DNA from: Oceanospirillaceae bacterium
GTDB lineage: Bacteria > Pseudomonadota > Gammaproteobacteria > Pseudomonadales > Balneatricaceae
Length of the DNA: 64,000 nt
NCBI GenBank assembly: GCA_013215375.1
Contig: JABSRB010000013.1
Coordinates: forward strand, 1 to 64,000
Direction of reading: 5' to 3'
The position numbers and the translations under genes are program-made. Under the pieces are notes generated by a model that saw only the letters and a program-made list of their open reading frames with translations, was not told the origin of the DNA and ran no database searches. Within the stretch, counting starts at the first letter, position 1. Every line of letters starts with the position of its first letter. This document shows positions 1 through 9,933 of this stretch, piece by piece.

Positions 1-1563
1 CAAATCCCCTTCTGCATGGCCATAGTGATCGTTAAACGCTTTAAACCAATCGATATCAGCGATGATCAACGCGTATTCTGAATTGGTTTTTTGCTCGATA
101 AACAATTCTAATTTTCGTCTGTTATATAGCCCTGTCAGCACATCAATCAAAGACTCATCTTTAACCGTCTCAAGGTTTTTCATCAACTGTTTTTCGTTAT
201 GTACTTCAGTGGTAATATCCGTTAGCAAAGCCATAGTGCTCGCCTTCGAGTTCCACTCAATATCCGTCGCATAAAATCTAAAATAATAAGCTCCGACCTT
301 TAGCCGATCCAAATAACATTTATCGTCAATAGCTATTAATAAGTTCTGAGACACGATATTGGTACTGGCCTCTAGGTTGATATCTAACATTTTTTGAGCA
401 TATTTATTGCAGTACACAATGGAATCATCGCTATAGATAATGACGGCTTGAATTGAGTTTTCAATAATGAATTTTAGCTGATTCATACTGGCGGTTATTT
501 TGCTGCGCTGCTGTAGGTTATGCTCTCTGTATTTGAGTATAGATTTGGCAATAATACTAATTTCAGAAGCACCAAGGGTCTCTTTTTCCAGTACTTGTTT
601 GTTTTCTTTGCTACCTAAGTGCCTAGCAATAGTCATTAAACGTTTGGAAACATTTTGATGAAAATACAACATTACCGCTAATGTAAATAAGGTGGTTATT
701 AAGACAATCGATATCAATACCCGACTGTAATCCGTGGATTTTCCCTTAAGCTCAATGGTCGCTGCTTTTACCTGACTTTCTAGCTCGTCCACTTTAGCTA
801 AAGAGACTGCAATTAACTGCTCAACAATCACATTGGTTTGGGTATTGAGTATCGACAAATTGACCGATATTTCCTTACGGTGCTGCAAAATTGCAATAAT
901 GCCTTGCTCTGGATTACTAATCACGTTAAAAAATTGTTCATAGGCTCCAGGGTGATCAGATAACATACTGATTGATTTGTAAATTTTTTGAGTTGAACGT
1001 TTAAATAAAAACGTAGTCGGTAAATCAGCAAGTGACCTAGATAAAGTGTACAGCTTGTTTATCTGCTCTTTGCCGACTAGATCCTCCTTTGGTTGCTGAA
1101 TATGTGTTAAATATATTTCATCCAGTACCTGAATTTTACGCTGCAATTGCACCTGACCTTGAATGCTTCTTGTTACCTCCAAGCTGTAAGCATTTACAAT
1201 TGGCAAGAGCGTATTGGTCATTGTTGACATTGACTGGCTGTATTGGTCATTAGCTATATCATCAATAGCCAAGGAAATTTTATCCAACTCAGCCATAAGC
1301 TCTTTAACAATAACGCGATTACCCGCATTACTCTTGACTCTTGCTAATGCATCCATTTTTCGATGCACATTTTTTATTGCTAAATGCAAATCAGACGAGC
1401 GCGCCAACTCTGGTAATAGTTGATTAGATACTTGGGCTGACAAGGTATTGAAAGACCCTGTCATCCAAAATGACATACTCGCTATCGTAAACAGCGCCAC
1501 TAATATAAGTAACATAGCGCTGTTAATACGAAATGAAATACTTCTCTGCCAATTTATTTTCAT
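1..1563 (-). CDS. membrane sensor diguanylate cyclase (PAS-GGDEF), 3' end outside window
   Basis: The frame is open from an ATG at 1563 to the left edge, about 521 codons, so the C-terminus is missing. It has a transmembrane helix at about residues 10-32, a long helical periplasmic region, a second helix at about 260-285, then a PAS-like segment (around FIIENSIQAVIIYSDDS) and the start of a GGDEF domain: DVLTGLYNRR, then DIDWFKAFNDHYGHAEGD. The GGDEF signature itself lies beyond the edge, so activity cannot be judged. The start overlaps the stop of the upstream nucleotidase-like gene by 4 bases (ATGA), so the two are probably translationally coupled. Inference: the periplasmic part may sense the upstream gene product. 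Confidence 0.9.
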   Translation of the reverse strand, partial: MKINWQRSISFRINSAMLLILVALFTIASMSFWMTGSFNTLSAQVSNQLLPELARSSDLHLAIKNVHRKMDALARVKSNAGNRVIVKELMAELDKISLAIDDIANDQYSQSMSTMTNTLLPIVNAYSLEVTRSIQGQVQLQRKIQVLDEIYLTHIQQPKEDLVGKEQINKLYTLSRSLADLPTTFLFKRSTQKIYKSISMLSDHPGAYEQFFNVISNPEQGIIAILQHRKEISVNLSILNTQTNVIVEQLIAVSLAKVDELESQVKAATIELKGKSTDYSRVLISIVLITTLFTLAVMLYFHQNVSKRLMTIARHLGSKENKQVLEKETLGASEISIIAKSILKYREHNLQQRSKITASMNQLKFIIENSIQAVIIYSDDSIVYCNKYAQKMLDINLEASTNIVSQNLLIAIDDKCYLDRLKVGAYYFRFYATDIEWNSKASTMALLTDITTEVHNEKQLMKNLETVKDESLIDVLTGLYNRRKLELFIEQKTNSEYALIIADIDWFKAFNDHYGHAEGDL

Positions 1564-3104
1564 TTGTTTGCTAAATCTACCATGCGATTTAATTTAGGTG
1601 CGCTAATGTTTTTTTGCTGGAAAAAATAATCGGCAACCACATGCCAAGATCTAGGTTTATTAAAGGCATTACTTATCGCTACTTTATTCCCCAGCATGTC
1701 AAAATTATCCCCTCCTTTTAAATAAAAATCGGGAATAGCCATGCTATAAAGTCTGGTTTTGTTTAAGGGTTGTTTTGCAATATTGATAGATCTGACTCTC
1801 TCACCGGCTGGGGCACTTGAGTCATAGGTAATGCTCATACCTGATACATTAAGAAAACGTCCATCCTCAAACTCTATACGGCTTAAGGCATTCTCCATCA
1901 TTTGAAATATCTCTGAGCCATATATTTCAATGGAGACATGATGCCCGCCAAACGGGAACTCTCGCTGTATATCTCCACGGGTAAATTTATACCCCTTTAG
2001 ATAAGTAGCTGAATTTCTGATGGAACCGCTATTTAAAATGGCTATTTCAGTATTTGCTTTTGCTCTTAATGCATCCGTAAACACATTGGCTAAAGCAGTC
2101 TCACGCGTGCGAATGATGTGCTTTTGCGTGGTAAAATCACTCTTGGCTACTGCAATTTTCTCATCGTACAAACGCCCTAACCGGGCTTGGTATTGCTCGA
2201 TAAATGACAATATTTTAGGATCTGCAAAATATTTATCTAGCGACTCAATACGTGTATTCAGCTTTTTTTCAGAGTCGTTATCAAATTCGATGATGACTGT
2301 ATCCCCATCTTGACCACCACCCAATACAATTTGAGTATCCCCTTGTGTGATCAATTTATCAGGACCATCGATAGCAACTAATATTAAATCAAAATTTTGT
2401 TCTTTTGCGATAGCAATACTGGCATCTTGCTCTAAATCAGTCATCAAAATTTTAAGATCTACGTTTTTTTGTGCTTTAGCAATTTTTTTAAATACGGTAT
2501 CCATATCCTCAATTTCTGCATACTGAGGAGCATATGTCACCAGCACTCTTGGGTTTATGATTGAGGCGACTGATATGCGGGTGTTTTCCACTTCAAATTC
2601 ATAGATAGAAAATAGACCTTCGATTATTTCGTGGGTTCTATTATCTAGTACATTACTGGTAACAATCGGGAATTGAGCATCCTGCGCTCGCAGCGATAGA
2701 ATATCGACATCATATGTTAGCTCACGCTTGCCGACAGCAAATAACGATACATCCATCATATTGGCTAATGCAATGATATTATTGGCATTATCAAACAATG
2801 ACATAGCACTTGGAGAGAAACTATCACCGCCATGCAAAAACAAAGTGCTGCCTTCTTTCTTTGCTTTTAACGTTTTTATCAACGTAGACAATTGAGGAAA
2901 GTGAGCGTTACTCTTTTCAAATAATATATCTGGCTGATTAGAGGTATACACAATGGTCACTTTAGCCTGGGCTGTAAAAGTTACAAATGTGCCTGCCATA
3001 CTTAAACAAACCCCACACAGCACGGGTAGCGCTTTTTTTCTAAAGAAAGTAAAATCGTCATTCATAATGGATAAACCCGTTAAAGAATTAGGTATATAAA
3101 TCAT
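1560..3104 (-). CDS. secreted 5'-nucleotidase-like protein with degenerate metal site
   Basis: Resembles the UshA/5'-nucleotidase family: an N-terminal metallophosphatase-like domain, then an intact C-terminal nucleotide-binding domain (NSGSIRN, FPFGGHHVSIEI, GGDNFDMLGN). The start at 3104 is chosen because GGAGGT lies just upstream. The N-terminus then carries a long signal peptide ending near TFTAQA. In the metallophosphatase domain several usual ligands are gone: the early D-x-H is TSNQPD, GNHEFD is GKRELTYD, and the late GGHTH-type motif is LVAIDGPDK. Only GGDSF remains. Known: those residues hold the catalytic metals. Inference: a non-catalytic nucleotide-binding protein working with the overlapping diguanylate cyclase gene downstream. 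Confidence 0.85.
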   Translation of the reverse strand: MIYIPNSLTGLSIMNDDFTFFRKKALPVLCGVCLSMAGTFVTFTAQAKVTIVYTSNQPDILFEKSNAHFPQLSTLIKTLKAKKEGSTLFLHGGDSFSPSAMSLFDNANNIIALANMMDVSLFAVGKRELTYDVDILSLRAQDAQFPIVTSNVLDNRTHEIIEGLFSIYEFEVENTRISVASIINPRVLVTYAPQYAEIEDMDTVFKKIAKAQKNVDLKILMTDLEQDASIAIAKEQNFDLILVAIDGPDKLITQGDTQIVLGGGQDGDTVIIEFDNDSEKKLNTRIESLDKYFADPKILSFIEQYQARLGRLYDEKIAVAKSDFTTQKHIIRTRETALANVFTDALRAKANTEIAILNSGSIRNSATYLKGYKFTRGDIQREFPFGGHHVSIEIYGSEIFQMMENALSRIEFEDGRFLNVSGMSITYDSSAPAGERVRSINIAKQPLNKTRLYSMAIPDFYLKGGDNFDMLGNKVAISNAFNKPRSWHVVADYFFQQKNISAPKLNRMVDLANK

Positions 3105-3354
3105 ATAAGACCTCCGCATAACCTAGCGAGTGAAGATAAGATAAGAAACAGCGTAATAGAGAGCCAGTGAGTACCTATTGGGCATCATCGGTGTTGGGCC
3201 GATGTTAACGCTATCTTATCAAACGCAGTCGTTAGCTGATGTCTCCATATACATATTACGCCTTTAAATATTAGCAAAGTAGAGTACTTAATTATTTAAA
3301 TTCTCTGATTTAATAATAGCTTATATCTAAACTTTAGCGCTAAAGATAAAATTA

Positions 3355-3392
3355 TTAACAAAAATAATTATTATTAACAAAAATAATTATTA
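3355..3392. repeat. AT-rich tandem repeat in the 3105-3503 gap
   Basis: Two exact, adjacent copies of a 19-base unit (TTAACAAAAATAATTATTA) lie in the 400-base gap between the nucleotidase-like and TIGR00266 genes. A 14-base perfect palindrome, CTTTAGCGCTAAAG, sits just to the left at 3332-3345. No open frame with a ribosome site was seen in this gap. The tract could contain promoter elements for the leftward operon, but none is clear. Confidence 0.6.
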
Positions 3393-3503
3393 TTAATTCA
3401 TAAATATTAACCACAATCATTAAAGACCATTGTATTTACATTATTAGTTGTTTACTGCAATGCATTGATATTAAACACTAATAATTATATAGAAGCTAGC
3501 CAG

Positions 3504-4292
3504 CTAATCACCATCTAAGATCCGGCCTATTCCACCGAGCACTGAACCCTCACCTTTGTCTTTACCCCCATAGCCTGAGGCGCTTTCAAAAATTCTGTTG
3601 GCTAAACGCGAAAAAGGCATACTCTGCAGCCAGACGGTGCCATGGCCTGTTAACGTGGTTAAGAAAACGCCCTCACCTCCAAATACCATAGATTTAAGGC
3701 TGCCTGAGCGTTCAATATCGTATTCTATCCCCTGAGTAAACCCAACCAGACATCCGGTATCCACTCTAAGAGTTTCTCCGTTAAGTTGTTTTTCTATTAA
3801 AGTGCCCCCTGCATGAATAAACGCCATACCGTCGCCCTCTAGGGTCTGTAAAATAAAACCTTCACCACCAAAGAAGCCACTGCCCAGTTTTCGATTAAAA
3901 GTAATGGATACTTTAGTACCTAGCGCCGCTGCTAAAAAGGCGTCCTTTTGACAGATTATTTTCCCACCCACCTTTTGCATATCAACAGCGACCACACAAC
4001 CTGGGGATGGCGCTGAGAATGCTACTTTTCGCTTTACATCACCCTCGTTGCTAAAGTGAGTGGTAAAGATAGATTCTCCCGAGAGTTTACGTTTGGCCGC
4101 TGAAAATAATTTAGACATCACTCCTTCATCAGGGGTTGATCCGTCGCCCATTTTGGTAGCAAAGCTAATGTCTTGCTCCATATAATTCATCGCCCCGGCT
4201 TCTGCTATAACTGTTTCTTGGGGGTCCAGTTCAATTTCTACCAATTGAATTCCCTGACCAATAATTTCAAAATCTACTTCATGGCATTTCAT
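3504..4292 (-). CDS. TIGR00266/AIM24 family protein
   Basis: A 262-residue soluble protein of the TIGR00266 (AIM24-like) family, recognised by repeated beta segments and glycine-rich turns such as [27 protein letters not shown] and [22 protein letters not shown] (the latter split across one repeat unit). The family has no firmly established biochemical role in bacteria. The start at 4292 is preferred over an upstream in-frame codon at 4319 because AAGGAG stands 6 bases before this ATG. It appears monocistronic; the divergent GFA-family gene begins 120 bases away. Confidence 0.85.
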   Translation of the reverse strand: MKCHEVDFEIIGQGIQLVEIELDPQETVIAEAGAMNYMEQDISFATKMGDGSTPDEGVMSKLFSAAKRKLSGESIFTTHFSNEGDVKRKVAFSAPSPGCVVAVDMQKVGGKIICQKDAFLAAALGTKVSITFNRKLGSGFFGGEGFILQTLEGDGMAFIHAGGTLIEKQLNGETLRVDTGCLVGFTQGIEYDIERSGSLKSMVFGGEGVFLTTLTGHGTVWLQSMPFSRLANRIFESASGYGGKDKGEGSVLGGIGRILDGD

Positions 4293-4412
4293 CGTAATCT
4301 CCTTAGCTATTTCATTCACGATTCATTTATACTGTAATATGCTTATTAATTGCAATTTCTAGAGTGTTGAGTTAATGATTAACCGTCAATAATCTAAAAT
4401 TGAGTATAGTCT

Positions 4413-4811
4413 ATGATTGAGAAACATATTCAAGCGGGCGGTTGTTTATGTGGCGCCATACGCTACCAAATATCTGGCCCAATGCGTGATGTTATCGCCT
4501 GCCACTGCCAGCAATGTCAAAAATCATCAGGTCATCATGTCGCTGCTACAAGAGTGGCGATGACTGATTTTAAACTTAATCAAAGCACCCGGTTAAAATG
4601 GTTTCACTCTTCACGCTCAGCCAAGAGAGGCTTTTGTGAAAATTGTGGTTCAAACTTATTTTGGACTAAGGAAGATGGGTCTATCAGTATTTTTGCGGGT
4701 ACTTTAGACCAGCCTTGTGGACTGCGTCTCAGTAAACATATATTTGTAGAGGATAAAGCCGACTATTATGATTTAACTGATAACTTACCAAAATTCCAAA
4801 AAAATGGTTAA
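4413..4811 (+). CDS. GFA-family zinc protein (DUF636/CENP-V type)
   Basis: A 132-residue protein with the cysteine pattern of the glutathione-dependent formaldehyde-activating enzyme (GFA) superfamily: GGCLCGAIRYQISG near residue 10, CHCQQCQKSSG near 30, and FCENCGSNLFW near 75. Known: these cysteines bind structural and catalytic zinc. Most family members are not shown to act on formaldehyde, so the substrate is left open. It converges on htpG; the intervening terminator serves the opposite strand. Confidence 0.88.
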   Translation: MIEKHIQAGGCLCGAIRYQISGPMRDVIACHCQQCQKSSGHHVAATRVAMTDFKLNQSTRLKWFHSSRSAKRGFCENCGSNLFWTKEDGSISIFAGTLDQPCGLRLSKHIFVEDKADYYDLTDNLPKFQKNG

Positions 4812-4840
4812 CGCTCCATAATTCTCACAAAAAACAAACC

Positions 4841-4865
4841 AAAAAAAGCCAGCACTTGGCTGGCT
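4841..4865 (-). terminator. Rho-independent terminator of htpG
   Basis: Read leftward: a perfect 7-bp stem AGCCAGC/GCTGGCT with a 5-base loop, followed by a run of seven T. It lies about 100 bases past the htpG stop, with a hairpin repeat in between. Confidence 0.8.
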
Positions 4866-4877
4866 CTACGCTATTAC

Positions 4878-4947
4878 GCGATAGCAAAGCAGAATTTTAT
4901 TCCCGACAAATTCTAAATAGCTACCTCCATGTAGCCAATGCTATCGC
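4878..4947 (-). repeat. hairpin repeat, long-loop form, copy 1
   Basis: Terminal arms GCGATAGCA (4878-4886) and TGCTATCGC (4939-4947) pair perfectly around a core. The core segment 4889-4916 is nearly identical to 15159-15186. The arms of the two copies differ in sequence yet pair within each copy. A second small hairpin, GCTAC/GTAGC, lies inside. The element sits between the htpG stop and its terminator, so it would be transcribed as part of the 3' UTR. Confidence 0.7.
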
Positions 4948-4962
4948 GCATTTATAGCAACT

Positions 4963-6891
4963 TTATTTACTAAGTTCTAACAACAGTTTGTTCAGACGTG
5001 CCACGTAGCTAGCCGGATCATCTAACTGACCGCCCGCTGCTAGATCAGCCTGATCAAAGATGATGTTAGCCAGATCGCTAAAGCGGTCTTCATCGGTCTC
5101 TGAATCCATTTTTTGAATCAGAGGATGCTCAACGTTTATCTCAAAGATGGGTTTACTATCCGGTGCCGATTGTCCTGCAGCTTCCATGATCGCCTTCATT
5201 TGCGCACCCATGTCATAAGCATTTAATACCAAACATGCTGGAGAATCTGTCAAACGATTAGTAACACGTACTTCAGAGACCTTATCAGTAAGGCATTCTT
5301 TTAAACGATCAGTTAAACCTTCCGCTTCTTTAGCCGCTTCTTCCTGTGCTTTTTTGTCTTCTTCGTTCTCTTTTTCACCGAGGTCTAACTCGCCTTTTGC
5401 GACATCTTGGAATGACTTACCATCGAAATCGAAGATATGGCTCATCATCCACTCATCAATACGCTCTGTCAGCAGCAATACTTCAATACCCTTCTTACGG
5501 AATATTTCCAAATGCGGGCTGTTCTTAGCCGTATTGTAGTTTTCAGCGGTCACGTAGTAGATCTTTTCTTGACCTTCATTCATGCGCTCGATGTAGCTCG
5601 CTAAAGAGACACTTTGAGCATCATTTTCATTATGTGTTGATGAGAAACGCATCAACTTCATGATCTTTTCACGGTTAGCGTAATCTTCAGCAGGTCCTTC
5701 TTTAATCACGTTACCAAAAGCTTTCCAGAAAGTTTGGTACTTATCTTCGTCTTTGCTCAATTTAGTTAACATGTCTAAAGAACGCTTTGTTAACGCGGCA
5801 CGCAACTTATCGGCATTGGGATCTTTTTGCAGAATCTCACGAGATATATTCAGTGACAAACTTGCAGAATCCACCACACCTTTGATGAATCTTAAGTATA
5901 AAGGTAAAAATTCATCTACTTGATCCATAATGAAAACACGTTGAATGTATAGCTTTAAGCCACGCGGTGCTTCACGGTTCCATAGATCATGCGGTGCTGT
6001 TGTTGGTACGTAAAGCAAGCTAGTATATTCATTTTTACCTTCAACACGGTTGTGCGACCAGGTAATTGGATCAGTGTAATCAGCAGATAAATGCTTGTAA
6101 AACTCACTGTACTCTTCTTTAGATACATCAGACTTATTACGTGTCCAAAGTGCAGACGCCGCATTGATTGTCTCATCTTCCAATACTACCGCTTCTTTTT
6201 CAGCAGCTTCTTCGCCTTCGGCCGCAGGCATCTCTAAAGGCGCTTCCTGTTGCATAATGACAGGCAATGCGATGTGATCAGAGTACTTCTTGATCAAGTG
6301 ACGCAGACGGTTGCCATCGGCAAACTCTTCTTCGCCATCTTTAAGGTGTAATACAATTTGTGTACCACGTGCCGCTTTTTCAACAGTTGCTAAAGTAAAT
6401 TCACCTTCACCTTCTGAACTCCAGTGAACACCTTCACTACTATCAGCACCCGCTTTACGCGTGTATACATCTACTGACTTAGCAACAATGAAAGAAGAGT
6501 AGAATCCAACACCGAACTGACCAATTAGCTGACTATCTTTAGATTCATCACCTGTTAACTGTCCTAAAAAGCTAGCGGTACCCGATTTAGCGATGGTGCC
6601 TAGGTGATCGACAACTTCAGCGCGTGTCATGCCAATGCCGTTATCGGCAATGGTTACGGTCTTAGCTTCTTTGTCGTAGGAGATGCGAATGTTTAACTCG
6701 CCATCACCTTCATACAAATCACCATTCTCTAGTGCTTCATATCTTAATTTTTCTGCAGCATCGGATGCATTTGATACCAACTCACGTAAAAATATTTCTT
6801 TGTTAGAGTACAGAGAGTTAATCATTAAACTTAGTAACTGTTTGACTTCTGTTTGAAAACCTAAAGTTTCTTGCTGAGTTTCAGTGGTCAT
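4963..6891 (-). CDS. htpG: molecular chaperone HtpG (Hsp90)
   Basis: Full-length 642-residue bacterial Hsp90. The N-terminal GHKL ATPase domain shows [16 protein letters not shown] (ATP-binding Glu/Asn), DNGIGM and [11 protein letters not shown]. The middle domain includes [14 protein letters not shown] and [12 protein letters not shown], and the C-terminal dimerisation domain follows. Known role: ATP-dependent cytosolic folding chaperone of the heat-shock response. AGGAT precedes the ATG. Monocistronic, with a sigma-32-type promoter at 6963-6990 and a terminator at 4841-4865. Confidence 0.98.
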   Translation of the reverse strand: MTTETQQETLGFQTEVKQLLSLMINSLYSNKEIFLRELVSNASDAAEKLRYEALENGDLYEGDGELNIRISYDKEAKTVTIADNGIGMTRAEVVDHLGTIAKSGTASFLGQLTGDESKDSQLIGQFGVGFYSSFIVAKSVDVYTRKAGADSSEGVHWSSEGEGEFTLATVEKAARGTQIVLHLKDGEEEFADGNRLRHLIKKYSDHIALPVIMQQEAPLEMPAAEGEEAAEKEAVVLEDETINAASALWTRNKSDVSKEEYSEFYKHLSADYTDPITWSHNRVEGKNEYTSLLYVPTTAPHDLWNREAPRGLKLYIQRVFIMDQVDEFLPLYLRFIKGVVDSASLSLNISREILQKDPNADKLRAALTKRSLDMLTKLSKDEDKYQTFWKAFGNVIKEGPAEDYANREKIMKLMRFSSTHNENDAQSVSLASYIERMNEGQEKIYYVTAENYNTAKNSPHLEIFRKKGIEVLLLTERIDEWMMSHIFDFDGKSFQDVAKGELDLGEKENEEDKKAQEEAAKEAEGLTDRLKECLTDKVSEVRVTNRLTDSPACLVLNAYDMGAQMKAIMEAAGQSAPDSKPIFEINVEHPLIQKMDSETDEDRFSDLANIIFDQADLAAGGQLDDPASYVARLNKLLLELSK

Positions 6892-6962
6892 CGATATTTG
6901 ATCCTGTTAAGCAAAGAGACACCCGTAGTGGCAGCTCTATATTAAATTGTTACCTGCAAAGA

Positions 6963-6990
6963 AAATGGGGCCTTTCGGGGAAGTTTCAAG
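6963..6990 (-). promoter_or_regulatory. sigma-32 heat-shock promoter of htpG
   Basis: Read leftward: CTTGAAA (6984-6990), a 13-base spacer, then CCCCATTT (6963-6970). This matches the established sigma-32 consensus (CTTGAAA, 13-15 bases, CCCCATnT) at essentially every position and lies about 75 bases before the htpG start. Confidence 0.9.
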
Positions 6991-7035
6991 GGGAGGAGTT
7001 TGAAATAAACTAAATAACTATAAGTATAGAATAAA

Positions 7036-7061
7036 GAATCCCACAAATATTTGTGGGATTC
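7036..7061 (-). terminator. 26-bp perfect palindrome, probable terminator of the DUF599 gene
   Basis: GAATCCCACAAAT paired with its exact complement, followed leftward by a moderately T-rich tract (CTTTATTCTATA). It lies 54 bases past the DUF599 stop. The T-run is broken, so termination strength is uncertain. Confidence 0.55.
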
Positions 7062-7114
7062 CCCGCTACGAATTCAGGCTCAAGCGGCCTCTTCTTTATC
7101 TAACCCTTAAATAA

Positions 7115-7867
7115 CTACAGTTTATAGATGGTTTTTTGCTCTACATTCAGTGCTTTGCGCTCATCTAAATTCATCATCAAATTGCGCAGTGTTTCGGAGC
7201 GAAACTCGCGTCGGTATAAGACATAGGCCACTAATGCACTGGATATCATAAATAACACCGGGCTAATAAACCATGCGAGCGCTGAGACAGAAAAATAGTA
7301 AGTTCTCAATCCAAGGTTAAAATTACCTGCCGCTTTTGAGCACATTAAGGCTAGCACTTCAGCATGCTTACTTTTCCTTTCATCACTGAAATTATCCGCG
7401 GGAGTAGGCGCGCTTATCACCATCACTGATAAGAAATTGTATTGACGCAAGCTCCAAGTAAATTTGAAAAAAGCATATAAAAAAATCACTATTAATAGGA
7501 TGATTTTAAAGGTCCAGCTATTCACATCATTGGAAATCATTGGAATATCGGATAACACTTTAGTCACTGCTTCGGATGATCCTAATAATGTGATCAAACC
7601 GGCGATGATGAGGATGGTAGTTGAGGCAAAAAATGACACACTGCGCTCTAAGTTGGCGATGGTTGTCTCATCGGCTATACGCAACTCTCGCTCTAACATA
7701 TGCAGCATCCACTGGATTCTATATTTGTGCATTGCACTTGCTAGACAAGGAGTGTTGTAACTTTTCACCTTTGCATAATAAAGGTAACCCTTAAAACAAC
7801 ATACAAACCATATGAATGCTACTAAATCCCAGGCACTTGTCGTTATATATTCTATCATTGGTTGCAT
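7115..7867 (-). CDS. DUF599 family membrane protein
   Basis: A 250-residue inner-membrane protein with about four hydrophobic helices (residues about 12-30, 75-97, 120-140, 190-220). The N-terminal pattern of aromatic residues and the arrangement of helices match DUF599. Function is unknown in the family. An alternative ATG three codons in would also serve. No operon partner; it is divergent from the sitABCD-type importer. Confidence 0.75.
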   Translation of the reverse strand: MQPMIEYITTSAWDLVAFIWFVCCFKGYLYYAKVKSYNTPCLASAMHKYRIQWMLHMLERELRIADETTIANLERSVSFFASTTILIIAGLITLLGSSEAVTKVLSDIPMISNDVNSWTFKIILLIVIFLYAFFKFTWSLRQYNFLSVMVISAPTPADNFSDERKSKHAEVLALMCSKAAGNFNLGLRTYYFSVSALAWFISPVLFMISSALVAYVLYRREFRSETLRNLMMNLDERKALNVEQKTIYKL

Positions 7868-8037
7868 AAGCTAGTTATCATATCTCATTGTAGGAGTTAC
7901 TATTTTATTCTATTTTAAGTTGCTGATAAGCATAAATCACCTTTATTACTAAATAATTAAAGTCATTACACTTAACTGGCCATTTCAGTCTTATCTCACC
8001 GTATACATGTGCAAATATTAGTTAATCTACATTGATT

Positions 8038-8074
8038 TTTAATCTAAATGATTTATATTATCATTTAGATTAAA
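8038..8074 (+). promoter_or_regulatory. candidate metalloregulator operator before the Mn/Fe importer
   Basis: A perfect 15-bp inverted repeat (TTTAATCTAAATGAT at 8038-8052, complement at 8060-8074) with a 7-base AT spacer, ending 16 bases before the sitA start. Known: sit/mnt/yfe operons are usually repressed by Fur/Mur or MntR-type regulators through such palindromes. The inner TGAT...ATCA is Fur-like, but the whole is not a standard Fur box, so the regulator is not assigned. Confidence 0.65.
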
Positions 8075-8090
8075 TACAATGGATTAAACA

Positions 8091-9005
8091 ATGCCCTTTC
8101 TAATAAACCAAAATGCCCTTGCAAAATTCCCACTGTTAGCCGTTCTACTGGTATGCGTCTCAATGAGTGTTCACGCTCAAGCCGATAAGCTCAAAGTTGT
8201 CACTACTTTTACGATATTCGCTGATATTGCTCAACAAATTGCTGGGGATAAAGCAGAGGTGGTCTCTATTACTAAAGCGGGCGCCGAAATCCACAATTAC
8301 CAACCTACCCCCCAAGATATTATTAAGACCTATGGCGCTGACTTAATCCTTTGGCATGGGATGAATTTAGAATTGTGGTTTGATAAATTCTACAAAAATA
8401 TTGAAGGCGTTCCCAAGGTAGTTCTTACCAAAGGAATTACCCCGCTCAGTATTGATGGCGGCGAGTACCATGGGAAACCTAATCCACACGCGTGGATGTC
8501 CAGTACTAATGCCGCTATTTATATTGAAAATATACGCAGTGCTTTAACTGAGATTGATCCTGAAAACGCCGATACTTATGCCTTAAATGCTAAAAGTTAT
8601 CAGCAAGAAATCGAAAACATCATAACACCCTATCGAGAGCAGCTTGCTAAAGTACCGGAAAATCAACGTTGGTTAGTGACCAGTGAGGGTGCTTTTAGTT
8701 ATCTGGCGCGAGATTTAGGCCTTAAAGAGTTATTTATTTGGCCTATTAACGCGGATTCTCAAGGATCTCCTCAGCAAATGCGCAAAGTTATCGATCAGGT
8801 TAGAGCGCATAACATTAAAGCCGTTTTCAGTGAGAGTACTGTTTCCGATAAACCAGCAAAACAAATAGCCCGTGAGACTGGAAGTCAATATGGCGGAGTG
8901 CTGTATGTGGATTCTCTCAGTGGCCCAAAAGGCCCTGTTCCCAACTATATCGCGTTATTAAATGTCACCATGAAAACAATTATTGAGGGGCTCACTCATG
9001 AATAA
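8091..9005 (+). CDS. sitA: Mn/Fe (Zn) ABC transporter periplasmic binding protein
   Basis: A 304-residue cluster A-I metal-binding protein with a signal peptide ending near SVHAQA. Likely metal ligands are H in [14 protein letters not shown] in NPHAWMS, E in [11 protein letters not shown] and D in YVDSLSG. The His-His-Glu-Asp set and lack of a long His-rich loop favour the Mn/Fe type (SitA/YfeA/PsaA) over ZnuA. First gene of an overlapping four-gene operon; the stop overlaps the next start. The metal is inferred from family features, not proven. Confidence 0.9.
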   Translation: MPFLINQNALAKFPLLAVLLVCVSMSVHAQADKLKVVTTFTIFADIAQQIAGDKAEVVSITKAGAEIHNYQPTPQDIIKTYGADLILWHGMNLELWFDKFYKNIEGVPKVVLTKGITPLSIDGGEYHGKPNPHAWMSSTNAAIYIENIRSALTEIDPENADTYALNAKSYQQEIENIITPYREQLAKVPENQRWLVTSEGAFSYLARDLGLKELFIWPINADSQGSPQQMRKVIDQVRAHNIKAVFSESTVSDKPAKQIARETGSQYGGVLYVDSLSGPKGPVPNYIALLNVTMKTIIEGLTHE

Positions 9006-9933
9006 TACCGAACAAAAAAGCTGCCCTTTAGCACCAATCGGTATAGCGGTTAACAATATCAGTGTTATTTATAAGAATGCGCATAAAGCTATTTCAGATA
9101 TTAGTTTTGATATTCCCTGTGGCTCTATCACCGCGCTGGTTGGTATTAATGGCAGTGGCAAATCTACGTTATTTAAGGCCATCATGGGGTTTGTCCCCTG
9201 TTATCAAGGGCAAGTGGAAATTATGGGGTTTCCCGTAAAAAAAGCGTTGAAGCTGAACCATGTAGCCTATGTTCCGCAAAATGAAGATGTTGACTGGAAC
9301 TTTCCAGTGTTAGTAGAAGATGTCGTAATGATGGGTCGCTACGGGCATATGAACATGTTACGTATTGCCTCTCAGACTGATAAAGACGCCGTTGATCAAG
9401 CACTTACGCGCGTAAGTATGCAAGATTACAAACAGCGTCAAATTGGAGAGTTATCGGGAGGCCAACGCAAACGTGTATTCCTAGCACGCGCACTTGCTCA
9501 AGCCAGTAATGTGATTTTGTTGGACGAGCCTTTTACTGGCGTTGACGTCACCACCGAGGAGCAAATTATCCGACTGTTAAAAGAATTGGCCCAAGAGGGA
9601 AAAGTGATTTTGGTCTCTACCCACAACTTAGGTAGTGTGCCGGAGTTTTGTGATAACGTAATATTGATCAATAAAACCTTACTCGCCTACGGCAAAACAT
9701 CGGATGTGTTCACCACTGATAATTTACAAAAAGCCTTTGGTGGGGTGTTAAGACGCTTTGTACTGAGCGCAGAAAGCTTGCACGCCGATGCGGATGCACG
9801 CGAAGTCACTGTGATAACAGATGATGAGCGCCCCGTCGTCTTATACGGCGAAAAAGGACTGGAACAACTGGCTTCAGGTAGTGGTTTAAAGCCACCGTCT
9901 AATACGCCAATTAAAGTCAGGAAGGAGTCTTAA
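8998..9933 (+). CDS. sitB: Mn/Fe ABC transporter ATPase
   Basis: ABC ATPase with Walker [10 protein letters not shown], signature LSGGQRKR and Walker B VILLDEPF, then an H-loop in STHNLG. The ATG at 8998 is chosen: it follows GAGGGG by 7 bases and overlaps the sitA stop by 8 bases. An upstream in-frame codon at 8983 lacks such a site. A C-terminal tail of about 60 residues beyond the core matches SitB/YfeB-type subunits. Confidence 0.93.
   Translation: MNNTEQKSCPLAPIGIAVNNISVIYKNAHKAISDISFDIPCGSITALVGINGSGKSTLFKAIMGFVPCYQGQVEIMGFPVKKALKLNHVAYVPQNEDVDWNFPVLVEDVVMMGRYGHMNMLRIASQTDKDAVDQALTRVSMQDYKQRQIGELSGGQRKRVFLARALAQASNVILLDEPFTGVDVTTEEQIIRLLKELAQEGKVILVSTHNLGSVPEFCDNVILINKTLLAYGKTSDVFTTDNLQKAFGGVLRRFVLSAESLHADADAREVTVITDDERPVVLYGEKGLEQLASGSGLKPPSNTPIKVRKES

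Noticed and set aside
5346-5539. Rightward short frames inside htpG
   Set aside because: Antisense shadows of a highly conserved gene without ribosome sites.
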